Shown here piece by piece: positions 51,028 to 57,715 of a DNA stretch of 64,000 nt. This DNA comes from Streptomyces sp. VRA16 Mangrove soil. GTDB taxonomy: Bacteria > Actinomycetota > Actinomycetes > Streptomycetales > Streptomycetaceae. The notes under the pieces were generated by a model that was given only the letters and a program-made list of their open reading frames with translations, was not told the origin of the DNA and made no database searches. Each line of letters begins with the position of its first letter. The stretch's first letter is position 1. The translations under genes and the position numbers were made by a program. The stretch spans positions 186,001 through 250,000 of the forward strand of contig NZ_JAFVLN010000003.1 of the NCBI RefSeq assembly GCF_017377775.1, read 5' to 3'.

Positions 51028-52085
51028 TTGGACACACCTTCCTTCAGCAGTACGGACGCGCCCTGGTCGTGCCCCTGGATGTCGACCTGGAGGCCCTGCT
51101 CGCGCAGGAAGCCGATGGGGACGACGTTCTCCTCGTAGCGGCCGGGCAGTTCGATGCGCATCCGGCCGACCTGCTTGCCGCCGACGGTGTCCATCGCGGC
51201 GCCCAGGATCGAGATGTCGATGTTGTACGTGCGCGAGAGCTGCGAGATGACCGGCTGGGTCGTCGACTCCCCGTGGAAGGTGACGTCGATGACGGTGCGG
51301 TCGGCGCCGGAGGCCTCGCCGCTGACGGGGAAGAGCGCGGCGGCGAGTTCGGAGCCCGGGGTCGCGAGGAGTTCGCCGACGGTGCCGGACTCGACGATCC
51401 GCCCGCGCTCCATCAGGGCGGCGGAGTCGCAGACGGTTTTGACGACGTCCATCTCGTGCGTGATGAGCAGGACGGTCAGGCCGAGCTGCTGGTTGAGGTC
51501 GCGCAGCAGCTGGAGGATGGAGCGGGTGGTCTCCGGGTCGAGGGCGCTCGTCGCCTCGTCGGACAGGAGCACCTTGGGGTCGCCGGCGAGGGCGCGGGCG
51601 ATGCCGACGCGCTGCTTCTGGCCGCCGGAGAGCTGGGCCGGGTAGGACTTGGCCTTGTCGGCGAGACCGACCAGGTCGAGGAGTTCGAGCGCCTTGGCGG
51701 AACGTTCCGCCCCCGACTTGCCGAGGATTTCCAGCGGCAGCTCGATGTTGTCCTGCACGGTGCGCGACGACAGCAGGTTGAAGTGCTGGAAGACCATGCC
51801 GATGCGGCTGCGCGCCTGGCGCAGTTCGCGGCCTGCGCGCGGGCCGCGGCCGGCGAGTGCGGTGAGGTTCTGGCCGTCCACCGTCACGGTGCCGGAGGTG
51901 GGGCGTTCCAGGAGGTTCACGCAGCGGATGAGCGAGGACTTGCCGGCGCCTGACTGGCCGATGACGCCGTACACCTCGCCTTCGCGCACGTGCAGATCGA
52001 CGCCGTCGAGGGCGGTGACCTCTCGGCCGCGCGAGCGGTAGACCTTGGTGAGGCCCTGGGTGGTGATCACGTGGATGTCCGTCAC
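51024..52085 (-). CDS. metN: Methionine ABC transporter ATP-binding protein MetN
   Basis: A 353-residue ATPase. Walker A IGQSGAGKSS, ABC signature YPAQLSGGQKQRVGIARAL and Walker B VLLSDEAT (here with Ser before DEA) are present, and the C-terminal NIL domain (about 270-353; VIDVTFHGESTTQPVISQLSRTYNIDISILGAAMD) is the regulatory methionine-binding unit of MetN. The start is not certain: GTG at 52085 (VTDIHVITTQG) is used, with GTG 52070 (VITTQGLTKVYRS) also likely. Downstream of the leader uORF at 52268-52354. Confidence 0.93.
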   Translation of the reverse strand: MTDIHVITTQGLTKVYRSRGREVTALDGVDLHVREGEVYGVIGQSGAGKSSLIRCVNLLERPTSGTVTVDGQNLTALAGRGPRAGRELRQARSRIGMVFQHFNLLSSRTVQDNIELPLEILGKSGAERSAKALELLDLVGLADKAKSYPAQLSGGQKQRVGIARALAGDPKVLLSDEATSALDPETTRSILQLLRDLNQQLGLTVLLITHEMDVVKTVCDSAALMERGRIVESGTVGELLATPGSELAAALFPVSGEASGADRTVIDVTFHGESTTQPVISQLSRTYNIDISILGAAMDTVGGKQVGRMRIELPGRYEENVVPIGFLREQGLQVDIQGHDQGASVLLKEGVSK

Positions 52086-52267
52086 AGTCGAGTGCGCGGC
52101 ACGGGTGGCGCCGGGCACGGGGCATTCATGCGGGAGGATCCGGTGGCCGGGCGCGGCAGAATCTCGCTCCCCACGGGCAGGAAGCGGTGCTGAGTCGTGT
52201 CAGCGGGCTGTGCGCAGGCGAACCCGGGTCTCGCTTCGGGGCGCGAGAACTGGTGGTGCAGGGGCCC

Positions 52268-52354
52268 TCAGAAGGCGCACATTCGACACATACAACGAGC
52301 ACCGGGCGTCATCGTCGCCTCGGTCGCAAGGGTGCGGCTGCTCGTCGTGGTCAT
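52268..52354 (-). CDS. Putative Cys/Met leader peptide upstream of metNIQ
   Basis: A 28-codon frame on the minus strand beginning MTTTSSRTLATEATM and ending CMCRMCAF before TGA. Three Cys and two Met codons within the last eight coding positions is what one expects of a sulfur-amino-acid attenuation peptide. No ribosome-binding site precedes it, but a -10-like TTTACT (52362-52367) ends 7 bases before the ATG, so the transcript may be leaderless. It ends 183 bases before the metN start. Translation is inferred. Confidence 0.45.
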   Translation of the reverse strand: MTTTSSRTLATEATMTPGARCMCRMCAF

Positions 52355-52394
52355 GCGGGCAAGTAAAGCAGACGTGAGGACGCCGACCACCACC

Positions 52395-52415
52395 GCTGTC
52401 CGAATAGCGGACAGC
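52395..52415. promoter_or_regulatory. Symmetric GCTGTCCG/CGGACAGC site
   Basis: 8-bp perfect arms with a 5-base AATAG centre, 24-44 bases beyond the HAD gene stop and just upstream of the expected -35 region of the leader peptide transcript. Either an operator for the methionine operon or a terminator for the HAD gene (no U-tract). Confidence 0.4.
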
Positions 52416-52438
52416 CGTGAGCGGATTCGTGGGACGGC

Positions 52439-53089
52439 TCAGGGGGTGGCGGTGATCTCCACGCCGGCCTCCGTGACCAGCGCGGACACGGCCGAGAGGT
52501 CCTTCACCACGACATCGGCGACCAGCTCGTGCGCCTCGTGCGTTGTGGTCAAGGCCACGGTCCGCATGCCGCCGGCGTGCCCGGCGGTCAGCCCGGCGGG
52601 GGCGTCCTCGAAGACGACGCAACGGGCCGGGTCCACGCCCAGCTTGCGGGCCGCGAGCCGGAACGGCTCCGGGTCGGGCTTGCCGCGCGTGATGTCGTCG
52701 GCGGCGATCAGCAGCGGCGGCTCGATGCCGACGGCGGCGAGCCGGGCCTCGGCGAGGCGGCGGGTCGCGGAGGTGACGACGGCCCAGCGGCCCGCGGGCA
52801 GCGAGCGGAGCAGGTCGAGGGTGCCGGGCAGGACGTGGGTGCCGCCGTTGGGCACGTCCTCGACCTCCAGCTCCTCGATGCGGGCGACGGCCTCGGCGAC
52901 CTTCCCGGCGGGCAGCAGGTCGGCGGCGATCTCGGCGGCGGGGCGGCCGTGCAGCTCGACCGCGGCGAAGTCCTCGGCGGTGATCCCGTACTCCTCGGCC
53001 CACCGCGTCCAGCAGCGGTACACCGACTCCATGGAGGAGAGCAGGGTTCCGTCGTTGTCGAACAGCAGGGCGTCAGCGGTGATCTTCAT
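52439..53089 (-). CDS. HAD-superfamily phosphatase (sugar-phosphatase type)
   Basis: A 216-residue HAD hydrolase. Motif I LLFDNDGTLLSS (residues 8-19; note DND-G rather than DxDGT with D at the first site preserved), motif II VVTSATRR, motif III Lys in DITRGKPDPEPFRLAARKLG and motif IV VVFEDAPAGLTAG. The small cap resembles 2-deoxyglucose-6-phosphate/beta-phosphoglucomutase types, so it may remove phosphate from sugar phosphates. ATG at 53089. The reading frame is open far upstream, which is a shadow. Confidence 0.9.
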   Translation of the reverse strand: MKITADALLFDNDGTLLSSMESVYRCWTRWAEEYGITAEDFAAVELHGRPAAEIAADLLPAGKVAEAVARIEELEVEDVPNGGTHVLPGTLDLLRSLPAGRWAVVTSATRRLAEARLAAVGIEPPLLIAADDITRGKPDPEPFRLAARKLGVDPARCVVFEDAPAGLTAGHAGGMRTVALTTTHEAHELVADVVVKDLSAVSALVTEAGVEITATP

Positions 53090-53215
53090 GGCTCCCGAGC
53101 GTACGCCCGCCCGTATCCCACCACCGCCCTGCCCGAGAGCGCTTCGCGCTCGCCTCACTTTGCCGCGACGGGGGCGCGCGCAGCAGGTCTTTTGGCCCGT
53201 AATAGGCTCTCGGCC

Positions 53216-53575
53216 ATGCTTGATGTCCTGACCCTGGTGACGGGTCTCGCCGCGCTCGCGCTCGCCGCGTGGTGCGGCTTCGCCGCCTACCGCGACCAGC
53301 CGACCAAGGACTGGCACTTCATCGGTATGGCCGTGGTGTCGGTGCTCGCGCTGGTGCAGCTCGTGGTCGGGATCGTGCAGCTGGCGCGGGGCGAGAAGCC
53401 CGCGCAGGGCACGACGATCTTCGTCGCGTATCTGATCGGGGCCTTCGCGTGTGTGCCGGCCGCCGGGTTCATGTCGCTGGCGGAGCGGACGCGGTGGGGG
53501 TCGGTGACCGTCGCCGCGGGCGGTGTGGTCCTCGCCGTTCTCGAAGTGCGGCTCTACGACATCTGGGGAGGATGA
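53216..53575 (+). CDS. Membrane protein with four hydrophobic segments
   Basis: A 119-residue product: VLTLVTGLAALALAAWCGFAA, then HFIGMAVVSVLALVQLVVGIVQ, IFVAYLIGAFACVPAAGFM and WGSVTVAAGGVVLAVLEVRL. The start is the ATG at 53216. A one-base gap separates it from the following gene, whose ribosome-binding site lies in its last codons, so the two are co-transcribed. The function is not known; it is conserved in my memory of actinobacteria. Confidence 0.8.
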   Translation: MLDVLTLVTGLAALALAAWCGFAAYRDQPTKDWHFIGMAVVSVLALVQLVVGIVQLARGEKPAQGTTIFVAYLIGAFACVPAAGFMSLAERTRWGSVTVAAGGVVLAVLEVRLYDIWGG

Positions 53576-53576
53576 G

Positions 53577-54074
53577 GTGGCTGTGACCTCTTCCGAGAAC
53601 GGCACGGAGAACGGCACGGAAAACGGCGCGCAGACGGGCCCGGAGAACGGCTCCGAGCAGCGCCGGCGCCTGATCGGCGGCCCTGGGCTGCTGCTCGTCT
53701 GGCTCTACGGCGTGATGGTCGTCGGCGCCGTGTCGCGGTCCGTCTTCCAGATCTCGACCGAGTTCGACAAGGCGCCGCTGGCCTACTCGTTGTCGGCGGT
53801 GGCCGGGCTCGTCTACTGCTTCATCACGTACTCGCTGGTGCGCGGCGGGGACACGGCGCGGCGGGCCGCGTTCGTGTGCTGTGCGCTGGAGCTGGCGGGC
53901 GTGATCGTCGTCGGTACGTGGACGGTGGTGGACTCCGCCGCGTTCCCGGACCAGACCGTGTGGTCGGACTACGGGATGGAGTATCTGTTCATCCCCGTAC
54001 TGCTGCCGGTCACGGCGATGTACTGGCTGCGCAAGGGCGTCGAGCGGCAGCAGGCGCCGGCCGTCTCGGGCTGA
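53577..54074 (+). CDS. Membrane protein with four hydrophobic segments and charged N-terminus
   Basis: A 165-residue product starting GTG at 53577 (GGGAGG upstream). A disordered, Asn/Gly/Glu-rich N-terminus with repeated ENGTENG precedes membrane segments around LLLVWLYGVMVVGAVSR, LAYSLSAVAGLVYCFITYSL, AFVCCALELAGVIVVGTWTV and YLFIPVLLPVTAMYWL. Co-transcribed with the preceding membrane gene. It could be a partner, but no role can be assigned. Confidence 0.8.
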   Translation: MAVTSSENGTENGTENGAQTGPENGSEQRRRLIGGPGLLLVWLYGVMVVGAVSRSVFQISTEFDKAPLAYSLSAVAGLVYCFITYSLVRGGDTARRAAFVCCALELAGVIVVGTWTVVDSAAFPDQTVWSDYGMEYLFIPVLLPVTAMYWLRKGVERQQAPAVSG

Positions 54075-54104
54075 GCCCGCGGACGGCCGGGCGGGCCGCT
54101 GCCG

Positions 54105-54599
54105 TCAGACCGCCGAGAGGCTCGGGGTCTGCGAGTCCTTCGCCAGCGTGACGAGCGTCAGCCGCTCGTCGACCTTCTTGCTGGTCACCGGAGCGTAGCC
54201 GTGCTTGCGGTACAGGCGCAGGTTGTGCTCGCTGCGGTGGCCCGTGAAGAGCTCGAAGCGCTTGGCGGTGCCCGTCGTGCCGAGGTCCGCCTCGATGGCG
54301 GCCAGGAGGCGGCCGCCGAGGCCGTGGCGCTGCATGCGCGGGTGGACGATCAGCTTGTTGATGTGCGCCGTGCCGTCCGCGTCGGTCGTGCCGCGGACCG
54401 ACGCCACCACTTCGTCACCGAGGCGGGCCACCAGGACGGTGCCGCCCGCCAGTTCCGCCCTGAGGGACTCCAGGGACTGCGTGAGCGGCTCGATCGAGTA
54501 GTCCCCGTAGAGCTGCGCCTCGCTCTGGTAACAGAGGTACTGCAGTTTGAGGATCTGCTCGGCATCCGCTTCGGTCGCCGCAGAGATGGTCACGCTCAT
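54105..54599 (-). CDS. GNAT-family N-acetyltransferase
   Basis: A 164-residue acetyltransferase. HINKLIVHPRMQRHGLGGRLLAAIEADLG is the acetyl-CoA-binding motif A, and FELFTGHRSEHNLRLYRKHGYAP is the C-terminal motif B. The ATG at 54599 (MSVTISAATEADAEQ) is preferred; ATG at 54605 is the alternative. Substrate unknown. 45 bases after the ECF sigma factor stop on the same strand, so they might be co-transcribed. Confidence 0.87.
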   Translation of the reverse strand: MSVTISAATEADAEQILKLQYLCYQSEAQLYGDYSIEPLTQSLESLRAELAGGTVLVARLGDEVVASVRGTTDADGTAHINKLIVHPRMQRHGLGGRLLAAIEADLGTTGTAKRFELFTGHRSEHNLRLYRKHGYAPVTSKKVDERLTLVTLAKDSQTPSLSAV

Positions 54600-54644
54600 G
54601 CCCATGTGTGCATGCCTCCCGCTCACCTGTCCGCCGGTTTTCCT

Positions 54645-55166
54645 TCACCCTTTTCCCCGGTGAGCCCGCGGCGCAACCTCGGAGGCCATGATTCTGCGCA
54701 GGCATCCCAGACATCTGGAACGTTCCGGCCCAAGACTGCCCTGTGAGATACCCAACTCGCCTGCGATTTCCCGGTACGTGGGGTCTTGCGGGGACAGCAG
54801 GGCACCGATGAGGCGGGGGCAGCGTCCCGGCAAACGGCGTACAGCGGCGTGCAGGTCCCTGGCCCGTTCGCGGGCGAGGGCGCGCAGTTCCGGGTCCGAC
54901 TCCCCCGCGTCGGCGGCGGGCTCGGTGGCGTACGGCCGCTCGTGAACGCTCGTACGGCGCAGCCGGCGGGCCTCCGCCCGGACCGTCGCGGTGAGCCAGG
55001 CGGCCGGGTCGGGCGGTGGGTCCTGGGCGGCGAGCTGTTCGAGCAGACGCAGCCAGACGTCCTGTTCCAGGTCGTCCAGATCGGCGGCGGGGAGTTCGGC
55101 GTGCGCCTCGGCCGCGAGGAGGGGGCGCAGGGTCTCGATCACCGTGGTGTCGTAGCTGTGGGTCAT
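54645..55166 (-). CDS. ECF-type sigma factor
   Basis: A 173-residue sigma-70-family protein. The region 2-like segment DLDDLEQDVWLRLLEQLAAQDPPPDPAAWLTATVRAEARR is followed by region 4 DPTYREIAGELGISQGSLGPERSRCLGCLRRIM, whose helix-turn-helix would contact the -35 box. No anti-sigma gene is adjacent on the same strand. Start is the ATG at 55166 (MTHSYDTTVIETL). I recall a homologue annotated at this place in S. coelicolor. Confidence 0.8.
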   Translation of the reverse strand: MTHSYDTTVIETLRPLLAAEAHAELPAADLDDLEQDVWLRLLEQLAAQDPPPDPAAWLTATVRAEARRLRRTSVHERPYATEPAADAGESDPELRALARERARDLHAAVRRLPGRCPRLIGALLSPQDPTYREIAGELGISQGSLGPERSRCLGCLRRIMASEVAPRAHRGKG

Positions 55167-55239
55167 GTACGACGGGACGGGCCGGCCCGGCACGTGGTTG
55201 CCGGACCGGCCCGCGCTCACTCCAACCGGCGCTCGCGGC

Positions 55240-56439
55240 TCAGCCGTTGACGAAGTCCTCGCGGGCGAGCAGGGCGGTGTCGCAGTTGTCGGAGAACACG
55301 CCGTCGATCCCGGTGGCGTAGTACGCCTTGAAGGCGCCGAACGCGTCGCCGTACGCGTTCGGGTCCGTGCCCTTCTTGAAGTCGGCCGGCAGGAAGGTGT
55401 TCTCGTTGCGCATCGTGTAGGGGTGCAGGATCAGGCCCGCCGCGTGCGCGTCCTCGACGAGCGTCGTGGGCTGGGTGAGCTTGCCCGAGGCGTCCTTCGG
55501 GATGATCAGGTCCAGGGTCGGGCCGATGCCCTGCGCGTACGTCGCGATCTCCGCGAGGCCCTTGGGCGTGATCAGGTCGGCGACGGTGCGCGGGTCGCCG
55601 ATGTCGACGAAGTCGGCGGGGCGGGAGTTCGCCGTCGAGAGGAGCACGGCCTTCGGGTTGGCGACCAGCTTGGCGAGGCGCTGGATGCTGGTCGGCTCGA
55701 AGGACTGCAGGATCACCGGCGAGTTCTTCTTGTGCAGCCCGTGGGCGCGCAGGATCTTGGCGAGCCGCTCCTCCAGGCCGAGGCCCAGCTTGCGGAAGTA
55801 GGTGGGGTGCTTGGTCTCCGGGTAGATCCACACCTCACGGCCGCGCTTCCTGCTCTGCTCGGCGCGCCAGGCGAGCACCTCCTCGAAGGTGGGGATCTCC
55901 CAGCGGCCGTTGTAGAGGGTGTTGTGCTGGCGGGTGCCCGGGATGCGCTCCACGGCGCGCAGGGTCTTCAGTTCGGCGAGCGTGAAGTCCTCGGTGAACC
56001 AGCCGGTCGTCGAGACCCCGTCGATGACCTTGGTCGTCTTGCGGCCGGCGAACTCCGGGTGCGCCGAGACGTCCGTGGTGCCGCCGATTTCCGGCTCGTG
56101 ACGGCATACGAGGTGGCCGTCCTTGGTCGGGCAGAGGTCACCGGCCTCGATGACATGGGCGCCCATGTCGAGCGCCAGCTGGTACGAGCCGAGCGTGTGC
56201 TCGGGGCGGTAGCCGCTGGCGCCGCGGTGCCCGACGACGGTCGGCACCGGCAGACCCTTGATCCCGCGGCCGTTCGCCGCGTGATGCGTGCCACTGTCGG
56301 CGTCGGCGGCTCTCGCCGTTCCGGGCACGGCCAGGGCGGCCGCGCCCGCACCGAGCACCGCCGCACCGAGCAGGGAGCGGCGGCCTACCCCCGTGGTCGT
56401 CCGGTCCCCCCGTGCCGCCTGTGACTTCTCGTTCCCCAT
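55240..56439 (-). CDS. glpQ1: Glycerophosphodiester phosphodiesterase GlpQ1, Tat-secreted
   Basis: A 399-residue secreted GDPD. The N-terminus has a Tat motif GRRSLLGAAVL (RR at 20-21) and an AXA-type cleavage site (ARA). The catalytic domain shows HRGASGYRPEHTLGSY, the acidic EAGDLCPTKDG and the later HEPEIGGTTDVS, VFSDNCDTALLAR. It hydrolyses glycerophosphodiesters such as glycerophosphocholine outside the cell, yielding glycerol 3-phosphate and phosphate, so PhoP control is expected. A PHO-box-like array lies upstream at 56591-56623. ATG at 56439 with GGAG. Adjacent to a plsC gene in divergent orientation. Confidence 0.92.
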   Translation of the reverse strand: MGNEKSQAARGDRTTTGVGRRSLLGAAVLGAGAAALAVPGTARAADADSGTHHAANGRGIKGLPVPTVVGHRGASGYRPEHTLGSYQLALDMGAHVIEAGDLCPTKDGHLVCRHEPEIGGTTDVSAHPEFAGRKTTKVIDGVSTTGWFTEDFTLAELKTLRAVERIPGTRQHNTLYNGRWEIPTFEEVLAWRAEQSRKRGREVWIYPETKHPTYFRKLGLGLEERLAKILRAHGLHKKNSPVILQSFEPTSIQRLAKLVANPKAVLLSTANSRPADFVDIGDPRTVADLITPKGLAEIATYAQGIGPTLDLIIPKDASGKLTQPTTLVEDAHAAGLILHPYTMRNENTFLPADFKKGTDPNAYGDAFGAFKAYYATGIDGVFSDNCDTALLAREDFVNG

Positions 56440-56590
56440 GAAGCACTCCTCCCGAACAGTTGTGCCTTGCACCTGTCGAAGCGGTCCCGATCGTAGGTGG
56501 GTGGGAGTGACGAACGGGAGACCTCGTACGGAACGGGAGGGTGATGCCGGGTGACTCCTGGGGGTCACCGGTGTACCAACGGTGTGCGAA

Positions 56591-56623
56591 CCCAGGTCAA
56601 CTCTGCGTATCCACTCGGTGAAC
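56591..56623 (-). promoter_or_regulatory. PHO-box-like array upstream of glpQ1
   Basis: On the minus strand three consecutive 11-base units: GTTCACCGAGT, GGATACGCAGA, GTTGACCTGGG, in exact 11-bp phase. The first and third match the GTTCACC-type half-site of streptomycete PhoP, the middle one is degenerate. It lies about 150-185 bases upstream of glpQ1 and about 110 bases upstream of the plsC gene on the other strand. Inference. Confidence 0.5.
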
Positions 56624-56729
56624 CCGATGTGCGGCCGGGCGGGGCGCGCGAGTATCGTCCTCACCTGCACAGACCTCACGGCCGATCCCAGGTCGTTCCC
56701 AACCGAATCCCTTGACATCGGAGGGCCCG

Positions 56730-57401
56730 TTGTCCCGCTTCGCGCTCATCAAGGCAGTGCTCGGACCGATCATGCGCCTGATGTTCCGCACCCGTGTGGA
56801 AGGCGCCGAGAACATCCCGGGCACTGGCCCCGTCATTCTGGCGGGCAACCACCTGACGTTCATCGACTCGATGATCCTGCCGCTCGTGTGCGACCGGCAG
56901 GTGTGCTTCATCGGCAAGGACGAGTACGTCACCGGCACGTCACTCAAGGGCCGTCTCATGGCCTGGTTCTTCACCGGCGTCGGCATGATCCCGGTCGACC
57001 GGGACGGCGCCAACGGCGGTGTGGCCGCGCTCATGACCGGCCGTCGCGTCCTCGAAGAGGGCAGGATCTTCGGCATCTATCCGGAGGGCACGCGCTCGCC
57101 CGACGGGCGGCTGTACCGCGGTCGTACGGGGATCGCGCGGCTGACGCTGATGACCGGGGCGCCCGTCGTGCCGTTCGCCATGATCGGTACGGACAAGCTG
57201 CAGCCGGGCGGGGCGGGGATGCCGCGGCCCGGGCGGGTGACCGTGCGGTTCGGCGAGGCCATGGAGTTCTCCCGGTACGACGGGATGGACCGTGACCGGT
57301 ATGTGCTGCGGGCCGTGACCGACTCCGTGATGGCCGAGGTCATGCGGCTGTCGGGACAGGAGTATGTGGACATGTACGCCACCAAGGCCAAGGCCGCGTA
57401 G
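56730..57401 (+). CDS. 1-acyl-sn-glycerol-3-phosphate acyltransferase (PlsC)
   Basis: A 223-residue lysophosphatidic acid acyltransferase, making phosphatidic acid on the inner membrane face. Motif I is NHLTFID (H-x4-D, around residue 41), motif III FGIYPEGTRSPDG, motif IV VVPFAMIGTDKL. The start is TTG at 56730, with GGAGGG upstream; a GTG/ATG-like extension to 56712 is not used. Terminator at 57420-57464 follows. Located divergent from glpQ1, so phospholipid breakdown and synthesis genes share one promoter region. Confidence 0.93.
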   Translation: MSRFALIKAVLGPIMRLMFRTRVEGAENIPGTGPVILAGNHLTFIDSMILPLVCDRQVCFIGKDEYVTGTSLKGRLMAWFFTGVGMIPVDRDGANGGVAALMTGRRVLEEGRIFGIYPEGTRSPDGRLYRGRTGIARLTLMTGAPVVPFAMIGTDKLQPGGAGMPRPGRVTVRFGEAMEFSRYDGMDRDRYVLRAVTDSVMAEVMRLSGQEYVDMYATKAKAA

Positions 57402-57419
57402 CGCTCCGCTGTTCATCCG

Positions 57420-57464
57420 GGTTCGGGCCCACCGGGATTTCTTCCGGTGGGCCCGAACCTTTTT
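57420..57464 (+). terminator. Rho-independent terminator of the plsC gene
   Basis: 16-bp perfect stem (GGTTCGGGCCCACCGG at 57420-57435; complement at 57444-57459) with an 8-base loop, then TTTTT. The most canonical terminator of the window. Confidence 0.9.
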
Positions 57465-57510
57465 GTGGCCGCGGGTGGGCTGTGGGCGGGCCGTGGGCGG
57501 GGGCCTGCTG

Positions 57511-57574
57511 GAGCGCCTGCCCGGCGCTGGGGTGCCGCCTTGCCCACCCTGCCGCCCTTGGCGGCAGATTGCCC
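57511..57574. repeat. Dispersed intergenic repeat, copy B
   Basis: Read on the minus strand it contains GGGCAATCTGCCGCC and GCACCCCAGCGCCGGGCAGG, matching copy A at 15596-15642 apart from an insertion of about 10 bases in the middle and a few changes. It overlaps the start of the tandem repeat that follows. Confidence 0.6.
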
Positions 57575-57715
57575 AAGGCGGGTGGGGGCGGGCGGCGGAT
57601 TGGCCGAGGCGGGTGGGGACACGGCCGGCGGCGGCCTGCCCGAGGCGGGTGGGGACACGGGCGGCGGCGGATTGGCCGAGGCGGGTGGGGGCCGGCGGCG
57701 GATTGCCTGGGGCGG
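57567..57715. repeat. Degenerate tandem repeat of 31-36 bp (four units)
   Basis: Units beginning GATTGGCCGAGGCGGGTGGG or variants at 57567, 57598, 57634 and 57670, with lengths 31, 36, 36 and 31. The first unit is the end of dispersed repeat copy B. It fills the gap between the plsC and MFS genes (convergent). No open reading frame in it is credible. Confidence 0.65.

Noticed and set aside
52086..52438. SAM riboswitch upstream of metN
   Set aside because: The S-box hallmarks (for example a GGAGGGA core with its pairing partners) are not visible. The short Cys/Met frame is a better explanation for a leader of this length.
57402..57715. Small proline/glycine-rich frames near the tandem repeat
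   Set aside because: They arise from the repeat units in all frames, without start signals or conserved composition.
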